Positions 1 to 14,300 of a stretch of DNA of 64,000 nt are shown here, piece by piece. The notes beneath the pieces are model-generated. The model ran no database searches and was not told the DNA's origin. It saw only the letters and a program-made list of their open reading frames with translations. The stretch comes from Rhynchopus euleeides. Its lineage: Eukaryota > Euglenozoa > Diplonemea > Diplonemida > Diplonemidae. Made by a program: the position numbers and the translations under genes. Each line of letters begins with the position of its first letter. Position 1 is the first letter of the stretch. The stretch is from assembly GCA_963210315.1 (NCBI GenBank), contig OY723284.1, positions 1-64,000 on the forward strand, read 5' to 3'.

Positions 1-1784
1 CTGAATACCCACAGCTCAGGATTTTCTGGAATCTGAATGCCCACAGCTCTGGATTTTCAGGAATCTGAATGCCCACAGCTCAGGATTTTCAGGAATCTGA
101 ATACCCACAGCTCAGGATTTTCAGGAATCTGAATGCCCACAGCTCAGGATTTTCAGGAATCTGAATGCCCACAGCTCTGGATTTTCAGGAATCTGAATAC
201 CCACAGCTCTGGATTTTCAGGAATCTGAATGCCCACAGCTCAGGATTTTCAGGAATCTGAATGCCCACAGCTCAGGATTTTCAGGAATCTGAATACCCAC
301 AGCTCTGGATTTTCAGGAATCTGAATGCCCACAGCTCTGGATTTTCAGGAATCTGAATGCCCACAGCTCAGGATTTTCAGGAATCTGAATGCCCACAGCT
401 CAGGATTTTCAGGAATCTGAATACCCACAGCTCAGGATTTTCAGGAATCTGAATGCCCACAGCTCTGGATTTTCAGGAATCTGAATGCCCACAGCTCAGG
501 ATTTTCAGGAATCTGAATGCCCACAGCTCTGGATTTTCAGGAATCTGAATGCCCACAGCTCAGGATTTTCAGGAATCTGAATGCCCACAGCTCTGGATTT
601 TCAGGAATCTGAATGCCCACAGCTCAGGATTTTCAGGAATCTGAATGCCCACAGCTCTGGATTTTCAGGAATCTGAATGCCCACAGCTCAGGATTTTCAG
701 GAATCTGAATGCCCACAGCTCAGGATTTTCAGGAATCTGAATGCCCACAGCTCTGGATTTTCAGGAATCTGAATGCCCACAGCTCAGGATTTTCAGGAAT
801 CTGAATGCCCACAGCTCTGGATTTTCAGGAATCTGAATGCCCACAGCTCAGGATTTTGAGGAATCTGAATGCCCACAGCTCAGGATTTTCAGGAATCTGA
901 ATACCCACAGCTCAGGATTTTCTGGAATCTGAATGCCCACAGCTCTGGATTTTCAGGAATCTGAATGCCCACAGCTCAGGATTTTCAGGAATCTGAATAC
1001 CCACAGCTCAGGATTTTCAGGAATCTGAATGCCCACAGCTCAGGATTTTCAGGAATCTGAATGCCCACAGCTCTGGATTTTCAGGAATCTGAATGCCCAC
1101 AGCTCTGGATTTTCAGGAATCTGAATGCCCACAGCTCAGGATTTTCAGGAATCTGAATGCCCACAGCTCTGGATTTTCAGGAATCTGAATGCCCACAGCT
1201 CAGGATTTTCAGGAATCTGAATGCCCACAGCTCTGGATTTTCAGGAATCTGAATGCCCACAGCTCAGGATTTTCAGGAATCTGAATGCCCACAGCTCTGG
1301 ATTTTCAGGAATCTGAATGCCCACAGCTCAGGATTTTCAGGAATCTGAATGCCCACAGCTCAGGATTTTCAGGAATCTGAATGCCCACAGCTCAGGATTT
1401 TCAGGAATCTGAATGCCCACAGCTCGGGATTTTCAGGAATCTGAATGCCCACAGCTCAGGATTTTCAGGAATCTGAATGCCCACAGCTCTGGATTTTCAG
1501 GAATCTGAATGCCCACAGCTCAGGATTTTCAGGAATCTGAATGCCCACAGCTCTGGATTTTCAGGAATCTGAATGCCCACAGCTCAGGATTTTGAGGAAT
1601 CTGAATGCCCACAGCTCAGGATTTTCAGGAATCTGAATACCCACAGCTCAGGATTTTCTGGAATCTGAATGCCCACAGCTCTGGATTTTCAGGAATCTGA
1701 ATGCCCACAGCTCAGGATTTTCAGGAATCTGAATGCCCACAGCTCTGGATTTTCAGGAATCTGAATGCCCACAGCTCTGGATTT
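1..1784. repeat. 32-bp satellite array, segment 1
   Basis: Head-to-tail copies of a 32-bp unit (core GAATCTGAATGCCCACAGCT followed by CAGGATTTTCAG), about 56 copies, running off the left edge of the window. Units differ at a few diagnostic positions: GCCC or ACCC, CTCAGG or CTCTGG, and the ends TTTTCAG, TTTTGAG or TTTTCTG. The spacing is exactly 32 bases over most of the array. Because 32 is not a multiple of 3, the apparent open frames here are not genes. No spacers separate the units, so it is a satellite and not CRISPR. Confidence 0.98.
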
Positions 1785-2322
1785 GAACGATTTGAACGAT
1801 TTTTGGCCGTGCTCGTAGCATTCCCCGTTGAGGGGGTCGCTATTTCGTGTTCTCCTGGCCGCACGGAGGCATTGCCTTACGTCGCCTCTTCCTCTTTTCC
1901 TTTGGTGGTGTGTTGGTCTGGCACAGAGGGCGGGACCGTGCTGATATGCACAGTGACGACTCTCCCTTTTGTTTTGTGCCCGCCTCCACCGAGATTCGGC
2001 TGATGCCTCTCAGACTGGGGGCGGGCGGTCGCCGACCCTTTTCTGTACGAGGTTTTCCACAGGCTGCACACCTGCCCTGCGGCTGTGTGGCAGTCTTCGC
2101 GGAGTGCAATGCGAAGGTCTGGCCTGACGTGGTGTGACTATTTAGACTCCAGGTGTCTCCACCCTTCCTGGTCTGGGGAGCCTCGGTACCCAAGCAGTTT
2201 TCGGTCATGCCCTGGACCACGGCCGTGCTAGACTCCTGGTGCAGGCACCCGTCATGGTCCGGGGACGGCCCCCCCAGGCAGTTTAACGTCTTACCCAGGA
2301 CCTGGGGGCTCGGCGGGGAAGG
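1785..2322. other. non-repeat island inside the satellite
   Basis: A 538-bp GC-rich stretch without the 32-bp unit. The satellite stops after GGATTT and resumes with CAGGAATC, so only one T of the unit is missing across the island. I see no target duplication and no terminal inverted repeats. It opens with two copies of GATTTGAAC-like sequence. Short open frames exist on both strands (for example 1847-2137 plus, and a minus frame that runs out into the repeat), but none has a recognisable domain or coding character. Origin and function unknown. Confidence 0.7.
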
Positions 2323-5300
2323 CAGGAATCTGAATGCCCACAGCTCTGGATTTTCAGGAATCTGAATGCCCACAGCTCAGGATTTTCAGGAATCTGAATG
2401 CCCACAGCTCTGGATTTTCAGGAATCTGAATGCCCACAGCTCTGGATTTTCAGGAATCTGAATGCCCACAGCTCAGGATTTTCAGGAATCTGAATGCCCA
2501 CAGCTCTGGATTTTCAGGAATCTGAATGCCCACAGCTCTGGATTTTCAGGAATCTGAATACCCACAGCTCAGGATTTTCAGGAATCTGAATGCCCACAGC
2601 TCTGGATTTTCAGGAATCTGAATGCCCACAGCTCAGGATTTTCAGGAATCTGAATACCCACAGCTCTGGATTTTCAGGAATCTGAATGCCCACAGCTCAG
2701 GATTTTCAGGAATCTGAATGCCCACAGCTCTGGATTTTCAGGAATCTGAATGCCCACAGCTCAGGATTTTCAGGAATCTGAATGCCCACAGCTCAGGATT
2801 TTCAGGAATCTGAATGCCCACAGCTCTGGATTTTCAGGAATCTGAATGCCCACAGCTCAGGATTTTCAGGAATCTGAATGCCCACAGCTCTGGATTTTCA
2901 GGAATCTGAATGCCCACAGCTCTGGATTTTCAGGAATCTGAATGCCCACAGCTCTGGATTTTCAGGAATCTGAATACCCACAGCTCTGGATTTTCAGGAA
3001 TCTGAATGCCCACAGCTCTGGATTTTCAGGAATCTGAATGCCCACAGCTCAGGATTTTCAGGAATCTGAATACCCACAGCTCTGGATTTTCAGGAATCTG
3101 AATGCCCACAGCTCAGGATTTTCAGGAATCTGAATGCCCACAGCTCTGGATTTTCAGGAATCTGAATGCCCACAGCTCAGGATTTTCAGGAATCTGAATG
3201 CCCACAGCTCAGGATTTTCAGGAATCTGAATGCCCACAGCTCTGGATTTTCAGGAATCTGAATGCCCACAGCTCAGGATTTTCAGGAATCTGAATGCCCA
3301 CAGCTCAGGATTTTCAGGAATCTGAATGCCCACAGCTCTGGATTTTCAGGAATCTGAATGCCCACAGCTCAGGATTTTCAGGAATCTGAATGCCCACAGC
3401 TCTGGATTTTCAGGAATCTGAATGCCCACAGCTCAGGATTTTCAGGAATCTGAATGCCCACAGCTCAGGATTTTCAGGAATCTGAATACCCACAGCTCAG
3501 GATTTTCTGGAATCTGAATGCCCACAGCTCTGGATTTTCAGGAATCTGAATGCCCACAGCTCAGGATTTTCAGGAATCTGAATACCCACAGCTCAGGATT
3601 TTCAGGAATCTGAATGCCCACAGCTCAGGATTTTCAGGAATCTGAATGCCCACAGCTCTGGATTTTCAGGAATCTGAATGCCCACAGCTCAGGATTTTCA
3701 GGAATCTGAATACCCACAGCTCTGGATTTTCAGGAATCTGAATGCCCACAGCTCAGGATTTTCAGGAATCTGAATGCCCACAGCTCAGGATTTTCAGGAA
3801 TCTGAATGCCCACAGCTCAGGATTTTCAGGAATCTGAATGCCCACAGCTCTGGATTTTCAGGAATCTGAATGCCCACAGCTCAGGATTTTCAGGAATCTG
3901 AATGCCCACAGCTCTGGATTTTCAGGAATCTGAATGCCCACAGCTCAGGATTTTCAGGAATCTGAATGCCCACAGCTCTGGATTTTCAGGAATCTGAATG
4001 CCCACAGCTCAGGATTTTCAGGAATCTGAATGCCCACAGCTCTGGATTTTCAGGAATCTGAATGCCCACAGCTCTGGATTTTCAGGAATCTGAATGCCCA
4101 CAGCTCAGGATTTTCAGGAATCTGAATGCCCACAGCTCAGGATTTTCAGGAATCTGAATGCCCACAGCTCTGGATTTTCAGGAATCTGAATGCCCACAGC
4201 TCAGGATTTTCAGGAATCTGAATGCCCACAGCTCTGGATTTTCAGGAATCTGAATGCCCACAGCTCAGGATTTTCAGGAATCTGAATGCCCACAGCTCTG
4301 GATTTTCAGGAATCTGAATGCCCACAGCTCAGGATTTTCAGGAATCTGAATGCCCACAGCTCTGGATTTTCAGGAATCTGAATGCCCACAGCTCTGGATT
4401 TTCAGGAATCTGAATGCCCACAGCTCAGGATTTTCAGGAATCTGAATGCCCACAGCTCTGGATTTTCAGGAATCTGAATGCCCACAGCTCAGGATTTTCA
4501 GGAATCTGAATACCCACAGCTCTGGATTTTCAGGAATCTGAATGCCCACAGCTCAGGATTTTCAGGAATCTGAATGCCCACAGCTCTGGATTTTCAGGAA
4601 TCTGAATGCCCACAGCTCAGGATTTTCAGGAATCTGAATGCCCACAGCTCAGGATTTTCAGGAATCTGAATGCCCACTGCTCTGGATTTTCAGGAATCTG
4701 AATGCCCACAGCTCTGGATTTTCAGGAATCTGAATGCCCACAGCTCAGGATTTTCAGGAATCTGAATGCCCACAGCTCTGGATTTTCAGGAATCTGAATG
4801 CCCACAGCTCAGGATTTTCAGGAATCTGAATGCCCACAGCTCTGGATTTTCAGGAATCTGAATGCCCACAGCTCAGGATTTTCAGGAATCTGAATGCCCA
4901 CAGCTCTGGATTTTCAGGAATCTGAATGCCCACAGCTCAGGATTTTCAGGAATCTGAATGCCCACAGCTCAGGATTTTCAGGAATCTGAATGCCCACAGC
5001 TCTGGATTTTCAGGAATCTGAATGCCCACAGCTCAGGATTTTCAGGAATCTGAATGCCCACAGCTCTGGATTTTCAGGAATCTGAATGCCCACAGCTCAG
5101 GATTTTGAGGAATCTGAATGCCCACAGCTCAGGATTTTCAGGAATCTGAATACCCACAGCTCAGGATTTTCTGGAATCTGAATGCCCACAGCTCTGGATT
5201 TTCAGGAATCTGAATGCCCACAGCTCAGGATTTTCAGGAATCTGAATACCCACAGCTCAGGATTTTCAGGAATCTGAATGCCCACAGCTCAGGATTTTCA

Positions 5301-8300
5301 GGAATCTGAATGCCCACAGCTCTGGATTTTCAGGAATCTGAATGCCCACAGCTCAGGATTTTCAGGAATCTGAATACCCACAGCTCTGGATTTTCAGGAA
5401 TCTGAATGCCCACAGCTCAGGATTTTCAGGAATCTGAATGCCCACAGCTCTGGATTTTCAGGAATCTGAATGCCCACAGCTCAGGATTTTCAGGAATCTG
5501 AATGCCCACAGCTCTGGATTTTCAGGAATCTGAATGCCCACAGCTCAGGATTTTCAGGAATCTGAATGCCCACAGCTCTGGATTTTCAGGAATCTGAATG
5601 CCCACAGCTCAGGATTTTCAGGAATCTGAATGCCCACAGCTCTGGATTTTCAGGAATCTGAATGCCCACAGCTCAGGATTTTCAGGAATCTGAATGCCCA
5701 CAGCTCAGGATTTTCAGGAATCTGAATGCCCACAGCTCTGGATTTTCAGGAATCTGAATGCCCACAGCTCAGGATTTTCAGGAATCTGAATGCCCACAGC
5801 TCTGGATTTTCAGGAATCTGAATGCCCACAGCTCAGGATTTTGAGGAATCTGAATGCCCACAGCTCAGGATTTTCAGGAATCTGAATACCCACAGCTCAG
5901 GATTTTCTGGAATCTGAATGCCCACAGCTCTGGATTTTCAGGAATCTGAATGCCCACAGCTCAGGATTTTCAGGAATCTGAATACCCACAGCTCAGGATT
6001 TTCAGGAATCTGAATGCCCACAGCTCAGGATTTTCAGGAATCTGAATGCCCACAGTTCTGGATTTTCAGGAATCTGAATGCCCACAGCTCAGGATTTTCA
6101 GGAATCTGAATACCCACAGCTCTGGATTTTCAGGAATCTGAATGCCCACAGCTCAGGATTTTCAGGAATCTGAATGCCCACAGCTCTGGATTTTCAGGAA
6201 TCTGAATGCCCACAGCTCAGGATTTTCAGGAATCTGAATGCCCACAGCTCAGGATTTTCAGGAATCTGAATGCCCACAGCTCTGGATTTTCAGGAATCTG
6301 AATGCCCACAGCTCAGGATTTTCAGGAATCTGAATGCCCACAGCTCTGGATTTTCAGGAATCTGAATGCCCACAGCTCAGGATTTTCAGGAATCTGAATG
6401 CCCACAGCTCTGGATTTTCAGGAATCTGAATGCCCACAGCTCAGGATTTTCAGGAATCTGAATGCCCACAGCTCTGGATTTTCAGGAATCTGAATGCCCA
6501 CAGCTCTGGATTTTCAGGAATCTGAATGCCCACAGCTCAGGATTTTCAGGAATCTGAATGCCCACAGCTCTGGATTTTCAGGAATCTGAATGCCCACAGC
6601 TCAGGATTTTCAGGAATCTGAATGCCCACAGCTCTGGATTTTCAGGAATCTGAATGCCCACAGCTCAGGATTTTCAGGAATCTGAATGCCCACAGCTCTG
6701 GATTTTCAGGAATCTGAATGCCACAGCTCAGGATTTTCAGGAATCTGAATGCCCACAGCTCAGGATTTTCAGGAATCTGAATGCCCACAGCTCAGGATTT
6801 TCAGGAATCTGAATGCCCACAGCTCGGGATTTTCAGGAATCTGAATGCCCACAGCTCAGGATTTTCAGGAATCTGAATGCCCACAGCTCTGGATTTTCAG
6901 GAATCTGAATGCCCACAGCTCAGGATTTTCAGGAATCTGAATGCCCACAGCTCTGGATTTTCAGGAATCTGAATGCCCACAGCTCAGGATTTTGAGGAAT
7001 CTGAATGCCCACAGCTCAGGATTTTCAGGAATCTGAATACCCACAGCTCAGGATTTTCTGGAATCTGAATGCCCACAGCTCTGGATTTTCAGGAATCTGA
7101 ATGCCCACAGCTCAGGATTTTCAGGAATCTGAATGCCCACAGCTCTGGATTTTCAGGAATCTGAATGCCCACAGCTCTGGATTTTCAGGAATCTGAATGC
7201 CCACAGCTCTGGATTTTCAGGAATCTGAATGCCCACAGCTCTGGATTTTCAGGAATCTGAATGCCCACAGCTCAGGATTTTCAGGAATCTGAATGCCCAC
7301 AGCTCTGGATTTCAGGAATCTGAATGCCCACAGCTCAGGATTTTCAGGAATCTGAATGCCCACAGCTCTGGATTTTCAGGAATCTGAATGCCCACAGCTC
7401 AGGATTTTCAGGAATCTGAATGCCCACAGCTCTGGATTTTCAGGAATCTGAATGCCCACAGCTCAGGATTTTCAGGAATCTGAATGCCCACAGCTCAGGA
7501 TTTTCAGGAATCTGAATGCCCACAGCTCTGGATTTTCAGGAATCTGAATGCCCACAGCTCTGGATTTTTAGGAATCTGAATGCCCACAGCTCTGGATTTT
7601 CAGGAATCTGAATGCCCACAGCTCAGGATTTTCAGGAATCTGAATGCCCACAGCTCAGGATTTTCAGGAATCTGAATGCCCACAGCTCAGGATTTTCAGG
7701 AATCTGAATGCCCACAGCTCAGGATTTTCAGGAATCTGAATACCCACAGCTCTGGATTTTCAGGAATCTGAATGCCCACAGCTCTGGATTTTCAGGAATC
7801 TGAATGCCCACAGCTCAGGATTTTCAGGAATCTGAATGCCCACAGCTCTGGATTTTCAGGGATCTGAATGCCCACAGCTCTGGATTTTCAGGAATCTGAA
7901 TGCCCACAGCTCAGGATTTTCAGGAATCTGAATGCCCACAGCTCTGGATTTTCAGGGATCTGAATGCCCACAAGCTCTGGATTTTCAGGAATCTGAATGC
8001 CCACAGCTCAGGATTTTCAGGAATCTGAATGCCCACAGCTCTGGATTTTCAGGGATCTGAATGCCCACAGCTCTGGATTTTCAGGAATCTGAATGCCCAC
8101 AGCTCAGGATTTTCAGGAATCTGAATACCCACAGCTCTGGATTTTCAGGAATCTGAATGCCCACAGCTCAGGATTTTCAGGAATCTGAATGCCCACAGCT
8201 CAGGATTTTCAGGAATCTGAATGCCCACAGCTCTGGATTTTCAGGGATCTGAATGCCCACAGCTCTGGATTTTCAGGAATCTGAATGCCCACAGCTCAGG

Positions 8301-11300
8301 ATTTTCAGGAATCTGAATGCCCACAGCTCTGGATTTTCAGGGATCTGAATGCCCACAGCTCTGGATTTTCAGGAATCTGAATGCCCACAGCTCTGGATTT
8401 TCAGGAATCTGAATGCCCACAGCTCAGGATTTTCAGGAATCTGAATACCCACAGCTCTGGATTTTCAGGAATCTGAATGCCCACAGCTCAGGATTTTCAG
8501 GAATCTGAATGCCCACAGCTCTGGATTTTCAGGAATCTGAATGCCCACAGCTCTGGATTTTCAGGAATCTGAATGCCCACAGCTCTGGATTTTCAGGAAT
8601 CTGAATGCCCACAGCTCTGGATTTTCAGGAATCTGAATGCCCACAGCTCAGGATTTTCAGGAATCTGAATGCCCACAGCTCTGGATTTTCAGGAATCTGA
8701 ATGCCCACAGCTCAGGATTTTCAGGAATCTGAATGCCCACAGCTCTGGATTTTCAGGAATCTGAATGCCCACAGCTCAGGATTTTCAGGAATCTGAATGC
8801 CCACAGCTCTGGATTTTCAGGAATCTGAATGCCCACAGCTCAGGATTTTCAGGAATCTGAATGCCCACAGCTCAGGATTTTCAGGAATCTGAATGCCCAC
8901 AGCTCTGGATTTTCAGGAATCTGAATGCCCACAGCTCAGGATTTTCAGGAATCTGAATGCCCACAGCTCAGGATTTTCAGGAATCTGAATGCCCACAGCT
9001 CAGGATTTTCAGGAATCTGAATACCCACAGCTCTGGATTTTCAGGAATCTGAATGCCCACAGCTCTGGATTTTCAGGAATCTGAATGCCCACAGCTCAGG
9101 ATTTTCAGGAATCTGAATGCCCACAGCTCAGGATTTTCAGGAATCTGAATGCCCACAGCTCAGGATTTTCAGGAATCTGAATACCCACAGCTCTGGATTT
9201 TCAGGAATCTGAATGCCCACAGCTCTGGATTTTCAGGGATCTGAATGCCCACAGCTCTGGATTTTCAGGAATCTGAATGCCCACAGCTCAGGATTTTCAG
9301 GAATCTGAATGCCCACAGCTCTGGATTTTCAGGGATCTGAATGCCCACAGCTCTGGATTTTCAGGAATCTGAATGCCCACAGCTCTGGATTTTCAGGAAT
9401 CTGAATGCCCACAGCTCAGGATTTTCAGGAATCTGAATACCCACAGCTCTGGATTTTCAGGAATCTGAATGCCCACAGCTCAGGATTTTCAGGAATCTGA
9501 ATGCCCACAGCTCTGGATTTTCAGGAATCTGAATGCCCACAGCTCTGGATTTTCAGGAATCTGAATGCCCACAGCTCTGGATTTTCAGGAATCTGAATGC
9601 CCACAGCTCTGGATTTTCAGGAATCTGAATGCCCACAGCTCAGGATTTTCAGGAATCTGAATGCCCACAGCTCTGGATTTTCAGGAATCTGAATGCCCAC
9701 AGCTCAGGATTTTCAGGAATCTGAATGCCCACAGCTCTGGATTTTCAGGAATCTGAATGCCCACAGCTCAGGATTTTCAGGAATCTGAATGCCCACAGCT
9801 CTGGATTTTCAGGAATCTGAATGCCCACAGCTCAGGATTTTCAGGAATCTGAATGCCCACAGCTCAGGATTTTCAGGAATCTGAATGCCCACAGCTCTGG
9901 ATTTTCAGGAATCTGAATGCCCACAGCTCAGGATTTTCAGGAATCTGAATGCCCACAGCTCAGGATTTTCAGGAATCTGAATGCCCACAGCTCAGGATTT
10001 TCAGGAATCTGAATACCCACAGCTCTGGATTTTCAGGAATCTGAATGCCCACAGCTCTGGATTTTCAGGAATCTGAATGCCCACAGCTCAGGATTTTCAG
10101 GAATCTGAATGCCCACAGCTCAGGATTTTCAGGAATCTGAATGCCCACAGCTCAGGATTTTCAGGAATCTGAATACCCACAGCTCTGGATTTTCAGGAAT
10201 CTGAATGCCCACAGCTCTGGATTTTCAGGGATCTGAATGCCCACAGCTCTGGATTTTCAGGAATCTGAATGCCCACAGCTCAGGATTTTCAGGAATCTGA
10301 ATGCCCACAGCTCTGGATTTTCAGGGATCTGAATGCCCACAGCTCTGGATTTTCAGGAATCTGAATGCCCACAGCTCTGGATTTTCAGGAATCTGAATGC
10401 CCACAGCTCAGGATTTTCAGGAATCTGAATGCCCACAGCTCAGGATTTTCAGGAATCTGAATGCCCACAGCTCTGGATTTTCAGGAATCTGAATGCCCAC
10501 AGCTCTGGATTTTCAGGAATCTGAATGCCCACAGCTCAGGATTTTCAGGAATCTGAATGCCCACAGCTCAGGATTTTCAGGAATCTGAATGCCCACAGCT
10601 CTGGATTTTCAGGAATCTGAATGCCCACAGCTCAGGATTTTCAGGAATCTGAATGCCCACAGCTCAGGATTTTCAGGAATCTGAATGCCCACAGCTCAGG
10701 ATTTTCAGGAATCTGAATACCCACAGCTCTGGATTTTCAGGAATCTGAATGCCCACAGCTCTAGATTTTCAGGAATCTGAATGCCCACAGCTCAGGATTT
10801 TCAGGAATCTGAATGCCCACAGCTCAGGATTTTCAGGAATCTGAATGCCCACAGCTCAGGATTTTCAGGAATCTGAATACCCACAGCTCTGGATTTTCAG
10901 GAATCTGAATGCCCACAGCTCTGGATTTTCAGGAATCTGAATACCCACAGCTCTGGATTTTCAGGAATCTGAATGCCCACAGCTCAGGATTTTCAGGAAT
11001 CTGAATGCCCACAGCTCTGGATTTTCAGGGATCTGAATGCCCACAGCTCTGGATTTTCAGGAATCTGAATGCCCACAGCTCAGGATTTTCAGGAATCTGA
11101 ATGCCCACAGCTCTGGATTTTCAGGGATCTGAATGCCCACAGCTCTGGATTTTCAGGAATCTGAATGCCCACAGCTCTGGATTTTCAGGAATCTGAATGC
11201 CCACAGCTCAGGATTTTCAGGAATCTGAATACCCACAGCTCTGGATTTTCAGGAATCTGAATGCCCACAGCTCAGGATTTTCAGGAATCTGAATGCCCAC

Positions 11301-14300
11301 AGCTCTGGATTTTCAGGAATCTGAATGCCCACAGCTCTGGATTTTCAGGAATCTGAATGCCCACAGCTCAGGATTTTCAGGAATCTGAATGCCCACAGCT
11401 CTGGATTTTCAGGAATCTGAATGCCCACAGCTCAGGATTTTCAGGAATCTGAATGCCCACAGCTCTGGATTTTCAGGAATCTGAATGCCCACAGCTCAGG
11501 ATTTTCAGGAATCTGAATGCCCACAGCTCAGGATTTTCAGGAATCTGAATGCCCACAGCTCTGGATTTTCAGGAATCTGAATGCCCACAGCTCAGGATTT
11601 TCAGGAATCTGAATGCCCACAGCTCAGGATTTTCAGGAATCTGAATGCCCACAGCTCAGGATTTTCAGGAATCTGAATGCCCACAGCTCTGGATTTTCAG
11701 GAATCTGAATGCCCACAGCTCAGGATTTTCAGGAATCTGAATGCCCACAGCTCAGGATTTTCAGGAATCTGAATGCCCACAGCTCAGGATTTTCAGGAAT
11801 CTGAATACCCACAGCTCTGGATTTTCAGGAATCTGAATGCCCACAGCTCTGGATTTTCAGGAATCTGAATGCCCACAGCTCAGGATTTTCAGGAATCTGA
11901 ATGCCCACAGCTCTGGATTTTCAGGAATCTGAATGCCCACAGCTCAGGATTTTCAGGAATCTGAATGCCCACAGCTCTGGATTTTCAGGAATCTGAATGC
12001 CCACAGCTCAGGATTTTCAGGAATCTGAATGCCCACAGCTCAGGATTTTCAGGAATCTGAATGCCCACAGCTCTGGATTTTCAGGAATCTGAATGCCCAC
12101 AGCTCAGGATTTTCAGGAATCTGAATGCCCACAGCTCAGGATTTTCAGGAATCTGAATGCCCACAGCTCAGGATTTTCAGGAATCTGAATGCCCACAGCT
12201 CTGGATTTTCAGGAATCTGAATGCCCACAGCTCAGGATTTTCAGGAATCTGAATGCCCACAGCTCAGGATTTTCAGGAATCTGAATGCCCACAGCTCAGG
12301 ATTTTCAGGAATCTGAATACCCACAGCTCTGGATTTTCAGGAATCTGAATGCCCACAGCTCTGGATTTTCAGGAATCTGAATGCCCACAGCTCAGGATTT
12401 TCAGGAATCTGAATGCCCACAGCTCTGGATTTTCAGGGATCTGAATGCCCACAGCTCTGGATTTTCAGGAATCTGAATGCCCACAGCTCAGGATTTTCAG
12501 GAATCTGAATGCCCACAGCTCTGGATTTTCAGGGATCTGAATGCCCACAGCTCTGGATTTTCAGGAATCTGAATGCCCACAGCTCTGGATTTTCAGGAAT
12601 CTGAATGCCCACAGCTCAGGATTTTCAGGAATCTGAATACCCACAGCTCTGGATTTTCAGGAATCTGAATGCCCACAGCTCAGGATTTTCAGGAATCTGA
12701 ATGCCCACAGCTCTGGATTTTCAGGAATCTGAATGCCCACAGCTCAGGATTTTCAGGAATCTGAATGCCCACAGCTCTGGATTTTCAGGAATCTGAATGC
12801 CCACAGCTCAGGATTTTCAGGAATCTGAATGCCCACAGCTCTGGATTTTCAGGGATCTGAATGCCCACAGCTCTGGATTTTCAGGAATCTGAATGCCCAC
12901 AGCTCTGGATTTTCAGGAATCTGAATGCCCACAGCTCAGGATTTTCAGGAATCTGAATGCCCACAGCTCTGGATTTTCAGGAATCTGAATGCCCACAGCT
13001 CAGGATTTTCAGGAATCTGAATGCCCACAGCTCTGGATTTTCAGGAATCTGAATGCCCACAGCTCAGGATTTTCAGGAATCTGAATGCCCACAGCTCTGG
13101 ATTTTCAGGAATCTGAATGCCCACAGCTCAGGATTTTCAGGAATCTGAATGCCCACAGCTCAGGATTTTCAGGAATCTGAATGCCCACAGCTCTGGATTT
13201 TCAGGAATCTGAATGCCCACAGCTCAGGATTTTCAGGAATCTGAATGCCCACAGCTCTGGATTTTCAGGAATCTGAATGCCCACAGCTCAGGATTTTCAG
13301 GAATCTGAATGCCCACAGCTCAGGATTTTCAGGAATCTGAATGCCCACAGCTCTGGATTTTCAGGAATCTGAATGCCCACAGCTCAGGATTTTCAGGAAT
13401 CTGAATACCCACAGCTCTGGATTTTCAGGAATCTGAATGCCCACAGCTCTGGATTTTCAGGAATCTGAATGCCCACAGCTCAGGATTTTCAGGAATCTGA
13501 ATGCCCACAGCTCTGGATTTTCAGGGATCTGAATGCCCACAGCTCTGGATTTTCAGGAATCTGAATGCCCACAGCTCAGGATTTTCAGGAATCTGAATGC
13601 CCACAGCTCTGGATTTTCAGGGATCTGAATGCCCACAGCTCTGGATTTTCAGGAATCTGAATGCCCACAGCTCTGGATTTTCAGGAATCTGAATGCCCAC
13701 AGCTCAGGATTTTCAGGAATCTGAATGCCCACAGCTCAGGATTTTCAGGAATCTGAATGCCCACAGCTCAGGATTTTCAGGAATCTGAATGCCCACAGCT
13801 CTGGATTTTCAGGAATCTGAATGCCCACAGCTCAGGATTTTCAGGAATCTGAATACCCACAGCTCTGGATTTTCAGGAATCTGAATGCCCACAGCTCTGG
13901 ATTTTCAGGAATCTGAATGCCCACAGCTCTGGATTTTCAGGAATCTGAATGCCCACAGCTCTGGATTTTCAGGGATCTGAATGCCCACAGCTCTGGATTT
14001 TCAGGAATCTGAATGCCCACAGCTCAGGATTTTCAGGAATCTGAATGCCCACAGCTCTGGATTTTCAGGGATCTGAATGCCCACAGCTCTGGATTTTCAG
14101 GAATCTGAATGCCCACAGCTCTGGATTTTCAGGAATCTGAATGCCCACAGCTCAGGATTTTCAGGAATCTGAATACCCACAGCTCTGGATTTTCAGGGAT
14201 CTGAATGCCCACAGCTCTGGATTTTCAGGAATCTGAATGCCCACAGCTCAGGATTTTCAGGAATCTGAATACCCACAGCTCTGGATTTTCAGGAATCTGA

